A DNA stretch of 64,000 bases from Ahaetulla prasina (lineage: Eukaryota > Chordata > Lepidosauria > Squamata > Colubridae), in NCBI RefSeq assembly GCF_028640845.1, contig NC_080540.1:230376794-230440793 (forward strand), in the 5' to 3' direction. The translations under genes and the position numbers were made by a program. Below are positions 36,991-46,870 of the stretch, piece after piece (the stretch's first letter is position 1; each line of letters starts with the position of its first letter). The notes under the pieces are model-generated. The model saw only the letters and a list, made by a program, of their open reading frames with translations, had not been told where the DNA came from and made no database searches.

Positions 36991-37049
36991 ATAAAGGGAG
37001 GGAGGGAGAGAGGGGAAGGCGGAGGGAGGGAGAGGGAGAGAGAGAGGTG
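36991..37049. repeat. GGGA/GAGA purine-rich simple repeat
   Basis: Run of GGGAGGGAGGG and GAGAGAGA units, almost entirely purine on this strand. The rest of 36735-37611 is AT-rich. It includes a 100-residue open frame at 37161-37463 with no known domain. Confidence 0.85.
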
Positions 37050-37619
37050 GCGGGAATTGTTGCCAATGATAACTCATGACGTTTTGGTAATCTTATGTGA
37101 GATCTTCAGCTGAGATCACCAACATTTTATGAGATTTAAGTATACCCACTGAATCAGAATTTGCATCCAAATTCATACACTGATTCAGAAGATTTTAAAG
37201 AGTATACAGTTTCTTTTGGGATGGATGGATATGAAGTTAGAAAGAACTTCACTTTTTTACATGATAACTGTAGCAAGATTATTGCATGCACAAAGATTGA
37301 AAGATTTGGTACTACCTACAAAGGCAGAATGGTGGGTGAAGATACTAGAACTGGCACTGCCCTTCTTCAGAGTGATTATTTATTAAACTTTGTCTTCAAA
37401 TTTGTATTTCAATATCTGTATTTCAATATTTGTACCATGCTTACATCCTGTCTCTATTTATGAAACACATTTTCAGTAGCCATTAATTATTTTACTAAAT
37501 GTTAGGGAATCATCTTTCTCTTTTCTCCAGACTGGGAATTTCTTCTTCTACTCTTGCACAATTGATAGTGGTAGAGCTGACAGAAACCATTATAAAAATG
37601 TAAGAAAATATGCTCCTGG

Positions 37620-37828
37620 GAGCAATAGCAATAACACTTGGACTTATATACCACTTCACGGTGCTTTTACAGCCCTCTCTAAGCGGTTTACAGAGTCAGC
37701 GTATTGCCCTCAACAATAAGGGTCCGTCCTCATTTTACCGACCGCAGAATGATGCAAGGCTGAGTCAACCTTGAGCCGATAAGGATCGAACCTCTGCAAT
37801 ACTGCATTCTAACCACTGAGTCACCATG
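37620..37828 (-). mobile_element. tRNA-derived SINE (GCAATAGC-tailed), minus strand
   Basis: On the minus strand: GTGACTCAGTGGTTAGAATG (A-box region), AGGTTCGATCC (B box near 37785), then CTCAAGGTTGACTCAGCC, and a 3' end with TGCTATTGCTC. Flanks GCTCCTGG (37612-37619) and ACTCCTGG (37829-37836) look like a short TSD. The 48240-48478 copy is a relative. A pol III-type head, but degraded. Confidence 0.85.
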
Positions 37829-37836
37829 ACTCCTGG

Positions 37837-38445
37837 TGCATTGATCTTCACCAATAAATTCAAGCAATAGTTTATTTCGTATTCTTCAATTATGTTCAGG
37901 GGCTCAATATGTTTCTTGCCTGTGCTAAAGAGATGCATTTGGAAACATCCCAGTTTTACTAAGCCTACTCATCTCATGTATATTTTAATAGTATTCTCTA
38001 AAAGAAGAGAGAAATTTTCTTTCCCTTGAGTGCCCATCATAACTACATTTTGAGAGCATCATTTCGTTAAATTACAAGTTTGCATGCTGGCTGCTACCCC
38101 TGTTTAATTTCTATATAAATATAAGAAGATCTGTGCTGCAGCAGATGAAGAGTTGTCATAGTCCGCTATTTTGTTCCCACAGCAATTAACCAAGCACAGA
38201 GCATAAATGCTATAGAGGCATGCTGTTCGGAAACAGATTTATAAAGTTTTTTGTTTAATTGGTGAATTTAAGAAGCATGATAAGAAACAAATAAAAACAG
38301 TGTAACAGTTATAATACAAATCAAAAAAGTAAAAAAATTAAATATTACAAAATAGACAGGAATGGATCCTTATTAGTATACAACTAATGTAGTCTTTTAC
38401 TATGTTACTGAAACTAGACAATATAGAAATAAAATATCTTCTTAC
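37837..38445. other. No feature recognised
   Basis: AT-rich; nothing identified. Confidence 0.4.
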
Positions 38446-38453
38446 CTCTACAA

Positions 38454-38607
38454 TAGGGGTGTCAAACTTGCGGCCTGTGGGCTGGATGCATCACGTGCTG
38501 GCCACACCCTCCCCTAGTTTAGCAAAGGGAAAGTTGTGATACGTCATTGTAGAGCAGGGGTTTCAAATTCACAACGGCACATTGTCGTCACAAATTTGAA
38601 ACCCCTG
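38454..38607. mobile_element. hAT-like MITE with perfect TSD and internal foldback
   Basis: From TAGGGGTGTCAAACTTGC to AAATTTGAAACCCCTG, 154 bp, with CTCTACAA on both sides (38446-38453, 38608-38615). The right half holds a 24-bp perfect inverted repeat (38546-38569 against 38593-38616). Its outer arm runs through the element end and across the whole TSD. The inner arm is therefore a copy of element end plus host flank. Confidence 0.9.
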
Positions 38608-38945
38608 CTCTACAATATAAAGGCATTCCTCAGATTAAAAAATAACACATTTTTGGAAACTATTGGAGTGTTGTTTCCTTCCTATCTATGTGGAATGATT
38701 CTTTTAACTATCCCTAGGCTCAGCTAAATCAGATTTCTTCATAAAATGTCATATTTCCTACTTCTGGAGTAGTTTAATATCATGCTTAGACATTTAACTA
38801 TAATTTTCTCCAAAATTGTGTTAATATATAAAATAACATAAGATCAAAAAGGGACTTTAAGATGATCAGAATTTGAGAAATATGATAGACATCATGATTA
38901 ATAACCATTATATTATATATATATAATATGTGTGTGTGTGAGGGG

Positions 38946-39287
38946 GGTCTTGGCGTATTCGGGTCTTTTCCCGTGTAAGGTTGAGAGTATCTTGGTGACG
39001 TTTCGACGAGGTCTCACTCGTCATCTTCATGCTGGTGCTTATGGCTTCATGCTTGTGTGAGCAAAGCGTGGTCGGAGCTGCCATCTCTCTATAAATACTG
39101 GTGGGGAGGTGGGAAGTGTTGCTGTAAGCGGGTTGGTTGACTGTGTGGTCGGCAGCTCTGACCACGCTTTGCTCGCACAAGCATGAAGCCGTAAGCACCA
39201 GCCTGAAGATGACGAGTGAGACCTCGTCGAAACGTCACCAAGATACTCTCAACCTTACACGGGAAAAGACCCGAATACGCCAAGACC
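38946..39287. repeat. Foldback: 137-bp inverted repeat, 97 percent identical
   Basis: Arms 38946-39082 and 39151-39287 are inverted copies with four mismatches, separated by 68 bp. Each arm contains GACGAG-TGAGAC-CTCGTC followed by GAAAC, itself a 6-bp hairpin. Outside the arms lie TG/CA runs (about 38930-38940 and 39312-39331) and AT-rich sequence that is also roughly inverted. Such GAAACGTC phrases occur near Penelope-like element ends; I cannot prove that origin here. No coding sequence is credible. Confidence 0.9.
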
Positions 39288-39374
39288 TACATACCTATAC
39301 CTGTTAAAACCTACACACACACACACACACATAAATATAGTATATTATATACATTATATTATATTAATAAGTTT

Positions 39375-40500
39375 ATCAATGAATTTGTCTAATCTTCTCT
39401 TAAAGACATTCAGATCATTTGTCACTATAGCGTACAGTATATTGTTTAACCTCAACATATGTGAAGAAGTATTTTGTTTTTATCTATTCTATAACTTCCA
39501 ACTTTCAATTCTACTGGATGACCTCAGATTCAGTTACTCTGAAAAGGGGGAAGAGGATAAACTTTTCATACTTAGTGTAATTTTATCTATGTCTATCACA
39601 CTGCCTTTTTTTTTCTTTTCTTTTAATTTAAAAAGTTTTTGATATGTGTGCACCTTTCATCACAAGGGAATTATTTCAGCATACTTATACTTTTGTTGTC
39701 TTTTCTTGATGAACGTATCTTTTCTTTTATGTACACTGAGAGCATATGCACCAAGACAAATTCCTTGTGTGTCCAATCACACTTGGCCAATAAAAAATTC
39801 TATTCTATTCTATTCTATTCTATTCTATGTAACATATCCTTCCTGAAGTTAGGCAAACAAAACTCTACATAGTAATCTAAGCATAGCTACATCACTATTT
39901 TGCATAAGTTTTTAAAATTATTGGATTTTGCAGCTCGTCTCTAACATAGCTTTTTTTTACTGAATTATCCATCAAACAAGAAGACTGTGATGTGGTATTT
40001 ACCACATCAAATCTGTTCAGCATGCAGGTGGTAACAGGTATTTACATTAAATTACATTTAATCCCATTTGTCATTTTAATTTTTTCATCTTGAAAAGATT
40101 CTCTTCACCGCCACTTCTTAATTTATTCCTTCTAAGTAATCTGATGTCATCAACAAAAATCCATCTTTCTATAATGGCTAATTCTGCTCTCCCTGTTCCA
40201 ATTTCCCAAATACTGATAGCAATTTGTAATTTTTTTACTATCTATTTATTTTCCAATATAGTTTAGTAAATACAAAGTGAATGGGCATATATAGATGCAA
40301 TTGAGAATTTTATTTGCTGCTTTAATTGCTGCCACATTTCTGTCAAATAAAATGCTCTTTCTTAATTAGTGCTCACTTTACCTTCCAATAGATTTTTATG
40401 TTAGACTTATGCTGGCAGGTCCTGCTTTTTTTTTTATCCCTCCATTAAATCTTCAAGCACATAAACCTCAGCTACTGTTTTGTCTAGGGTTTTAGATAAG
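39375..40500 (-). mobile_element. Possible old CR1/L3 LINE remnant, interrupted
   Basis: Phrases such as TTGTCTAATCTTCTCTTAAA, AAATTACATTTAATCCCATTTG and CTGATGTCATCAACAAAAAT follow the order found in the minus strand of CR1-type LINEs between the RT and the 3' end. A Snake1 fragment (39703-39832) interrupts it. The match is faint and judged from memory only. Confidence 0.35.
39703..39832 (+). mobile_element. Snake1-type LINE 3' end with ATTCT tail
   Basis: About 130 bp: CTTGATGAACGTATC through CACTTGGCCAATAAAAAATTC, then TATTC repeats (39798-39829). Nearly identical to the last ~100 bases of the copy at 14390-15077. Only the terminal part was inserted. Confidence 0.92.
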
Positions 40501-40751
40501 AAAAATGCATTTATGATTATAGAACGTTTACTGCATATTTAAACTTAACAACCGTCTTGTAAATATTCTCTATTTATAAGTTATCATTTTTGACTACATC
40601 TCTTAATTTAATTTCCCTGTGACCTTTCATTTTTACTACATTTTTTATACTCTTAGCAGTTTACAACACAAGAATAACATAAAAAAACACCCTTTAAGTA
40701 TCTGTGGTATAAATATGGTATAAATATAAAAATCTATTTGCATGGAGGTAT
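40501..40751. other. No feature recognised
   Basis: AT-rich sequence between the possible CR1 remnant and the TIR element. Confidence 0.4.
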
Positions 40752-40980
40752 CAACAGGTATAGTCTTCATTTAGTAACCAACATTGGGGCTGGTAACTTG
40801 GTCATTAAGCAAAGAGGTCACCAAATGAAATATCACAATTTTACGATCTTACTTCAGCTTTACTTTGCTTTACAGATCTGCAGAGGTTGTAAATGCAAGG
40901 ACTTGTTACAAAGTTACTTTTTCATGAAGGTGATGAAATTACATTAAATGAGACAATCACTAAATGAGGGCTATCCATAT
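40752..40980. mobile_element. TIR element (mariner-like MITE)
   Basis: Left end CAACAGGTATAGTCTTCATT and right end AAATGAGGGCTATCCATA are inverted forms of ACAGGTAGTCCTCATTT. The interior has GGTCATTAAGC and TTGCTTTACAGATCTGCA phrases, which recur at 52981-53175. Confidence 0.7.
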
Positions 40981-41860
40981 GCAAATTTAAGTGGTCCATG
41001 CATAACCTTAATTGATGTAAACACATATCAATCTTTAGGGTAAGCTTATTAATGGACCTATTAGAGTTTGACTGCGACTATATACATCCCAGAAAATGTA
41101 ATTATATGAAATAGTGAGGTTGATGTAGGAAGGATTAGATGTTATGGAACAGCATAAAAGTGGATGATTATCCTTGGAGGAATAGAAAAATGCAAGAGGC
41201 TCCAATTAATGCAAAAGAAACAGAATTCATAAAGTACAGCAGTACTTGTGATTCTTATAATATTTCTAAATTACCATAAACAAAATTAAGTCATAATTCA
41301 TTTTATGATTTTCAGACAGCTATGATGGCTCTTAAAATATGCAGTCGCCATTAGCTACAGGATTAATGTCCCATCTACTTAGATATAGCATTTTATGAAT
41401 ATTAATACTTTAATAATTGTATTTTTGCTCACATCCTGTAGTTGTTCAGAAGCACTTTGCTGGAGCATTAATTATTAGAAAGTACCTACTAGGTTCAAAA
41501 TACTAGGCATTCTGAATACAAAATAGAATGCAGTAATGCAATAGGTTAAGAAGCCTGAAACAGGCTGAATCACTCTTAAAAGACTGCTTCTCCCTGAGCA
41601 CAATAATTGGGTCTTACTATCATTGTCTAAGGCCCTGTTTCAGATAGTCCTACTAAATGAAGTTAGTTCCAGAAAGAGGTCCTGTTCTTCACAAATGCCC
41701 ATGATGGAATATCATACCAGAGAGACATTATTTCAATGCCAGATGAAAGTTGGTTAAACAAGGTAAGGAAATTGTGCAAACCATGGCTTCAGGAATTCTT
41801 CCAGCCCCTTAAAAATGGCTTTCTTCCAGGTCACAAGACTGGGAAGGAAGAGAGAATGGA
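40981..41860. other. No feature recognised
   Basis: AT-rich; nothing identified. Confidence 0.4.
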
Positions 41861-41868
41861 AAGTCAGC

Positions 41869-42130
41869 CAAGGGTGCTATTCAGCAGGTTCTGACAGGTT
41901 CTGGAGAACCGGTAGCGGAAATTTTAAGTAATTCAGAGAACCGACAAATACCACCTCTGGCTGGCCCCAGAGTGGAGTGGGAATGGAGATTTTGCAATAT
42001 CCTTCCCCCAGGAGTGGGAGGGAATGGGGATTTTGCACTATCCTTCCCCTGCCACACCCACCAAGCCACACCACACCCACCAAACCACACCCATAGAACC
42101 AGTAGTAAAAAAATTTGAATTCCACCATTG
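41869..42130 (-). mobile_element. hAT-like MITE with perfect TSD (AAGTCAGC)
   Basis: A 262-bp element in the opposite orientation to 17475-17676, with GGTTCTGGAGAACCGGTAGC and CCACCTCTGGCTGGCCCC shared. Ends CAAGGGTGCT and CCACCATTG, with AAGTCAGC on both sides (41861-41868, 42131-42138). It carries an internal near-duplicate of the 'ATTTTGCA..ATCCTTCCCC' segment that is single in the 17475 copy. Confidence 0.93.
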
Positions 42131-42184
42131 AAGTCAGCAGTGTTCCAGTCTAGAACCTAAAGGACCATGGTAAAGCCTTTGGAT

Positions 42185-42380
42185 TTCCTTTTAAAAAATT
42201 TTTAATTATTTACATCCTGCCTTTATTATTTTTATAAATAACTCAAGGCAACAAATACTTAATATTACTTCCTCTACCTATTTTCCCTACAACAATCCTG
42301 TGAGGTTGGTTGGGCTGAGAGAGTGACTAGCCCAAAGTCATCTTCCTTCTCAGCCCCTAGGTGAAAATGGTCTAGCTCTA
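42185..42380 (-). mobile_element. MIR/CORE-like SINE, minus strand
   Basis: Reverse complement carries the order seen at 27834-28051: TGGTCTAGAGC-like head region, TGACTTTGGGCTAGTCACTC and CTCAGCCCAACC. Then come TCACAGGATTGTTGTAGGG and an end related to CTTGAGTTATTTATAAAAATA. Confidence 0.65.
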
Positions 42381-42655
42381 ACTCAGGCTTTTTTTTTTTT
42401 TTGCAAGCTGCCCCTTCCACTCATTTGGTTCTCTTCTATTCATTTTCAGAGTCATTCTGCTGGCATACAGATAGAAAGAAGCCCAAGACCTCCCAATTCA
42501 TATCAACAGGTCATATCATATTGTATCCTATCATATCTCAGATCAGAAATCTGAGGTCTGGGAGTACTGTCTCTGGGAAGTCACAATAAAAGCCTGATAA
42601 AACACAGTACAAAATGAAAAAGAAGATAAAAAAATCTAGCCATTATGCCTGCATG

Positions 42656-42711
42656 TGCACATGCACACACGCGCACACGCGTGCACACACACACACACAC
42701 ACACACACATA
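42656..42711. repeat. (CA)n microsatellite
   Basis: CA dinucleotide run with a few CG variants, ending in a pure run of about 27 bases. It lies at the 3' side of the minus-strand LINE fragment that follows. Confidence 0.93.
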
Positions 42712-42717
42712 CAGGTG

Positions 42718-43060
42718 TACAAAACTCATTCAACGAAGAGTTCCATCCACCTATCCCAAGACTTGGGAGAATAGCCAGGTCTTGAAGACATTTTGGAATA
42801 CCATTAGAATTGGAGTCAAATGGACCTTGGGGAAGTGGGGAGGTGGGGAGAGACTTTATCCCAGAGGACAAGTCCTGTAGCAGGGAAGACATGCTTCCTA
42901 GATAGCACTGTTTAATTCAATGGACCCAAAGTACATCAATTTTAGAACTTATACCGCTGGGAAGAAACCATGGACATAAGCGATCCCTCAAATAACACTG
43001 GCTTAGCCACCTAAAGATAATATGTTCCAAAGCCTCAGCTACCCGTTCCAGGTAGTGAAT
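42718..43060 (-). pseudogene. L2-type LINE C-terminal fragment, minus strand
   Basis: On the minus strand, read in pieces: LSRKHVFPATGLVLWDKV, F.WYSKMSSRPG and YSPKSWDRW. This follows the L2-type C-terminus 'A.LWN.LP..L......F.....TWLFS.VLG' (compare LWNELPPGL and KTHLF at 28523). Several frameshifts. A separate, older and different subfamily from 28340-31640. Confidence 0.55.
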
Positions 43061-43950
43061 TCTTTCCACTATTTTCCATACAAATATATATGGAAAAATA
43101 ATTTTAAAAATGTAATTTTGGGATTACCAATCTCAATGTACATATTTTCCATATATTTGTAATTAAGACTTGGGAACACTTGGAGCCCATTTTACCTCCT
43201 ATTTCTATTTTGATTGATTTTTAATATATTATTTTGTAGGAAATGGTTTTTATTTTATACTTCAAGAAGCTAAGTTTTTGTTCCTGAATAGGATAAAAAT
43301 ATCAAAAATTTCAAAAATGGACTGTACAAAAAATGGATTCAAATCCACCCATTAAACAAATTGATTAAATCAACAATTTATCTTCAACATTACTTTAAAA
43401 TGTCAGTCTCCTGTGATAGTGATAAGAAAGTGATATCTCAATGCTGAAGACATCTCTTAGATTTTACTACTTATCTCCACACACACACACAAGTCCTATA
43501 TTGTGCTGTACAGTCTACTGAAGGCATTTGAAAACTGATATGTATGAAGTTTCAAAATCTATAAACTAATTATTCCATAAACTATGAATGATGTATATTT
43601 CATCATAGAAGAACACGCTTTTAATCAAGAATATCTAAGAGAATACTCATTTTATTCATAGAAAGTATGGTTCGGCCAAAACTGATTTTTTTTAAAATAA
43701 TTGTTGGGATTCTAGTGGACACATACACAGTTCTCTTATTCAAGGCAATGAAAATAGTATATATTCAATCCTGGATTAATTATGTTTATTGCCTGGAAAT
43801 CGTCAGCTTTTTCTTCTTTAAGGCAACTCAACTATCAACGTGCAATTATATATTGTTAGCTACTGGGATTGCTTATGTTTTATATGCTAACACAGTATGT
43901 TCCAATTTTAATCCAAATGTGATGGATTTAGTTTTTACTGTCTATCTTAG
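43061..43950. other. No feature recognised
   Basis: AT-rich. The 98-residue open frame 43667-43963 shows hydrophobic stretches but no domain I know, and it runs into the SINE. Confidence 0.4.
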
Positions 43951-43965
43951 AAAATGCCTATAAAA

Positions 43966-44243
43966 GGGCCGGTGAATAGCGCAGGCTGGTAATGCCTGTT
44001 ATTAAGAACACAAAGCCTGTTATTAAGAACACAAAGCCTGCAATTACTGCAGGTTCGAGCCCGGCCCAAGGTTGACTCAGCCTTCCATCCTTTATAAGGT
44101 AGGTAAAATGAGGACCCAGATTGTTGGGGGGGCAATAAGTTGACTTTGTAAAAATATACAAATAGAATGAGACTATTGCCTTATACACTGTAAGCCGCCC
44201 TGAGTCTTCGGAGAAGGGCGGGGTATAAATGTAAAACAAAAAA
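43966..44243 (+). mobile_element. tRNA-headed SINE with L2-type tail
   Basis: The head begins GGGCCGG and the tRNA-like part ends CCGGCCC, a perfect 7-bp acceptor-stem pair. B box AGGTTCGAGCCC lies near 44050. A 21-bp unit (GCCTGTTATTAAGAACACAAA) is tandemly doubled at 43994-44035. The body is AAGGTTGACTCAGCCTTCC. The 3' end GCCGCCCTGAGTCTTCGGAG and following bases form the L2 hairpin. AAAATGCCTATA(A/G)AA flanks it (43951-43965, 44244-44258). It is a SINE, not a tRNA gene. Confidence 0.93.
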
Positions 44244-44258
44244 AAAATGCCTATAGAA

Positions 44259-44969
44259 CTGCAGCAGGATATAAATGTAATATAATAAATAAATATTTAT
44301 TCCATGTGCCTAAAACAAAGCCTCTTATTAAAAATGAAATAAATGCACACCAAAAAAGAATGTGGTTTGTTTATTTAATTTTATTTTAACATATTGGATT
44401 AACAGAGCAGCTGTCACTATTCAGTAAACCATGATGAAAACAAACCTGGATTAGCATGCTGAATAAATCCAAACAAAGAAGATATTTCCCTTGTTTTCTT
44501 CTTGCATTGTTCATGTATAATGCATTCATGCATTAATTACAAACACAGTAAAATCAGAGTTTCAGTTTAGCTTAGGGGTTATCAGGAGACAGTACATAAA
44601 TGAACTTCCACCTGCTGTTCTTGGCCCCAGCAGGTTTTCCATCTGGTTGGCAAAGCCTTAAGGATTCTTTAAATTATAATTTCAGTTCCTCTATTATTAG
44701 CTTTAATAAAATCAAAGTAATTGGATACCCTGCTCCATTCCATTGGAGACTGCAATTAATTTTGCTTGATACAATCCAGACCCCAATATTTGAATAACGA
44801 GAACAACCAAAGATTCTTGGAACCTGATGAAAACACAGGACATTCTTACTGGAAGCATCAAGATTCACTCAGTGGATAAAATTAATTGCCCAGACAGAGT
44901 TAAAAAAGAGAACAAAACAAATGCCTGGTTTTCTTCATCCTTGTTTTAGAAGGTATAAGGTAAAAGGCC
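44259..44969. other. No feature recognised
   Basis: AT-rich; nothing identified. Confidence 0.4.
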
Positions 44970-45170
44970 ATGAAAGTCCTGTCTGTGCGGCAAATCCTAT
45001 TATTCTCCTTTATTTACTTTTCTGTAGCATGGCCTCCAACTCTAGGGAGAAAGAACTATGGATGTTTCCAACAGTCCTGGTGCAGAAAAGTTAATGCATA
45101 TGAAAGTTGTGCAATGCATATGAAAATTATGAAAGGTATCTATTGTTTTGACATGGGTGCCACTGAATAA
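44970..45170 (+). CDS. Weak small open frame with signal-peptide-like start
   Basis: Sixty-six residues starting MKVLSVRQILLFSFIYFSVA, a plausible signal peptide (basic start, then a hydrophobic core of about 14 residues). A basic segment with four cysteines (residues 32, 38, 47, 59) follows. I recognise no family. The length is within what random sequence gives in AT-rich DNA, and I see no partner exon, promoter or polyadenylation signal placed convincingly around it. GGTATC at 45136 could be a splice donor, but this is a guess. Treat as probably spurious. Confidence 0.12.
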   Translation: MKVLSVRQILLFSFIYFSVAWPPTLGRKNYGCFQQSWCRKVNAYESCAMHMKIMKGIYCFDMGATE

Positions 45171-46659
45171 ACACTCCGAAGTTCTTTGATTGAGAGAAAC
45201 ATCCCTTTAGCTTGCATGTGCAGAATACATCTCTAAGGAGGCAGCCAGTCAAAGCAGATTGGCCCAATTTCGACATTTCTTACTAAAGGATTAAGGCAGA
45301 ATGAATATACTGGAATCACAATTTATAACATCAGAGGCATGGGCTTCCAGATGTGAACAAATGCTAGAGGACAGTCCAAATGCTGGGAGATGGGGGTAAG
45401 TCACAAGCACCTTCAAATGGAAAACCAATTATAACTTTAGCTGAGCTTCAGCTTTGCAAATAAAACAGTTGTTTTCCTATCAAAAATGGCTTAGCTCCGT
45501 AAAGCATCTGAAATGTCTCTGAACAGCCCTTGAATACAGGTGCCAGTGTTTTCTAAAACTAAAACATGCTTTTCAGATTCCAGTTTCTTTTATAAATAAC
45601 TGATTAGACTGAATAGATTCTTAATGGTACTAACCACTTCATGGGAGTTTTGTTTGGGAGTTTTGTTTCTGCAGGTTTTTAGCAAAAGAGATATTCCCCA
45701 AACTCCATCCCAGTTCTGGGAGTGTTGAAATAAGCATCTGTCTCAGTTCTGAAGCAAGCAAACAAAAGTGAGACCCCATTAAATTGGAAAAGTATTTATC
45801 TCACTGTGTTTGAAATGGGAAAAAAAGTTCTTTATCAGATGAGAGACAGATCTTGCTCCTTTTCTTTCAAACACCACATGATTGCAAAGAAACAACTCAT
45901 TTGTTCAACCACAGAGAAAAAGGAGACCCTGGAATATATTATGCTTCTATCAAATGTAAAAAAAATACCCTGTCAACTCTTTTTTAATATGTTGTTAAGA
46001 TTCCAAGAAAGTAAGACATCAATATGATTGTACAGCTTTTTAAGGTTTATTTCTAAAGGGGTTGTGTACCCAAATTACATTTGTCATCATGCTAAATTAT
46101 AATTTAATGCTAAAAAAAAATGGCCTTCCATCCCTTCCTAAAACAAGCAGAGAAGCACCCATTCCTGGATGATCTTTCCCGGCACCATGGAGAACATCTA
46201 GGTTTGTTGAAAGTTATGATTCTATAAGCTCCACGTCCTCATTTAACACTACAAGAATGAACCATGAGGAATAGAAGGATCACGTACTATTTTCTTTTCT
46301 ACCCCTCCCATTTTCACAATATTGGAATTTGAATTAAGTGAGTTTATAAGGTCTTCCAGACCTGGCACGATATGATGAATCTGAATGATGGAAGATGGAA
46401 CAAAACTATGACTCTTACATAAACTTACAAAGGTCATATGTTAAAACAAATAATACTTAATGTTAATCCACAGTTCTTTTTTAATGCTGAAATAGGAAGG
46501 AAACACTTATGATTCATTCTGTGTGAATCTGAGGTTCATCCTGGCCTAGATAAGGTATCATTCTGCATATTTTTAAACAACACCGAAGAATGGGAATAGC
46601 ATCAAGCTGTTAAGCATTTATTTCTATGGGGCAACTTTAAGTAATACGATGTGTGTATT
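45171..46659. other. No feature recognised
   Basis: AT-rich. The 73-residue frame at 45806-46027 has no known domain. Confidence 0.4.
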
Positions 46660-46870
46660 ATGGTTGGTTGCACAATCAGCCAGATGTTCAGCTGGATTTG
46701 GCACTTTTGTTTATCTATTGACTTTTTCCCAAAGACTTGGTATAGGCAGATGTTGCTGTAATAATAATGTTAAAGGTATTGCCGCAGGATGTAAACTATT
46801 CCAAATAAAGCTGCTTTTTGCACTTGACTGATGGTGATTTTGTCAATGCTGATGGTGTTCATCGCCTTGA
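46660..46870 (-). mobile_element. Possible R4/Dong-like LINE 3' tail
   Basis: TGGTTGGTTGCACAATCAGC, GGATTTGGCACTTTTGTTTA and CTGATGGTGATTTTGTCAATG resemble the minus strand of a LINE 3' region common in squamates, which I associate with R4/Dong. Parts recur at 48944-49095. The sequence from 46870 to about 47600 may be its decayed coding region, but I could not confirm this by translation. Confidence 0.4.

Noticed and set aside
37161..37463. 100-residue open frame
   Set aside because: No domain or motif I recognise; the C-terminal third is a simple FVFQYLYF-type stretch from AT-rich sequence.
42614..42892. Open frames over the CA microsatellite
   Set aside because: Their apparent protein is a dinucleotide-repeat translation (HTHTHT, VCVCVC) joined to LINE remains.
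43966..44065. Possible tRNA gene (7-bp acceptor stem and B box)
   Set aside because: The A-to-B spacing is expanded, an anticodon arm cannot be drawn, and a SINE body with TSDs follows directly.
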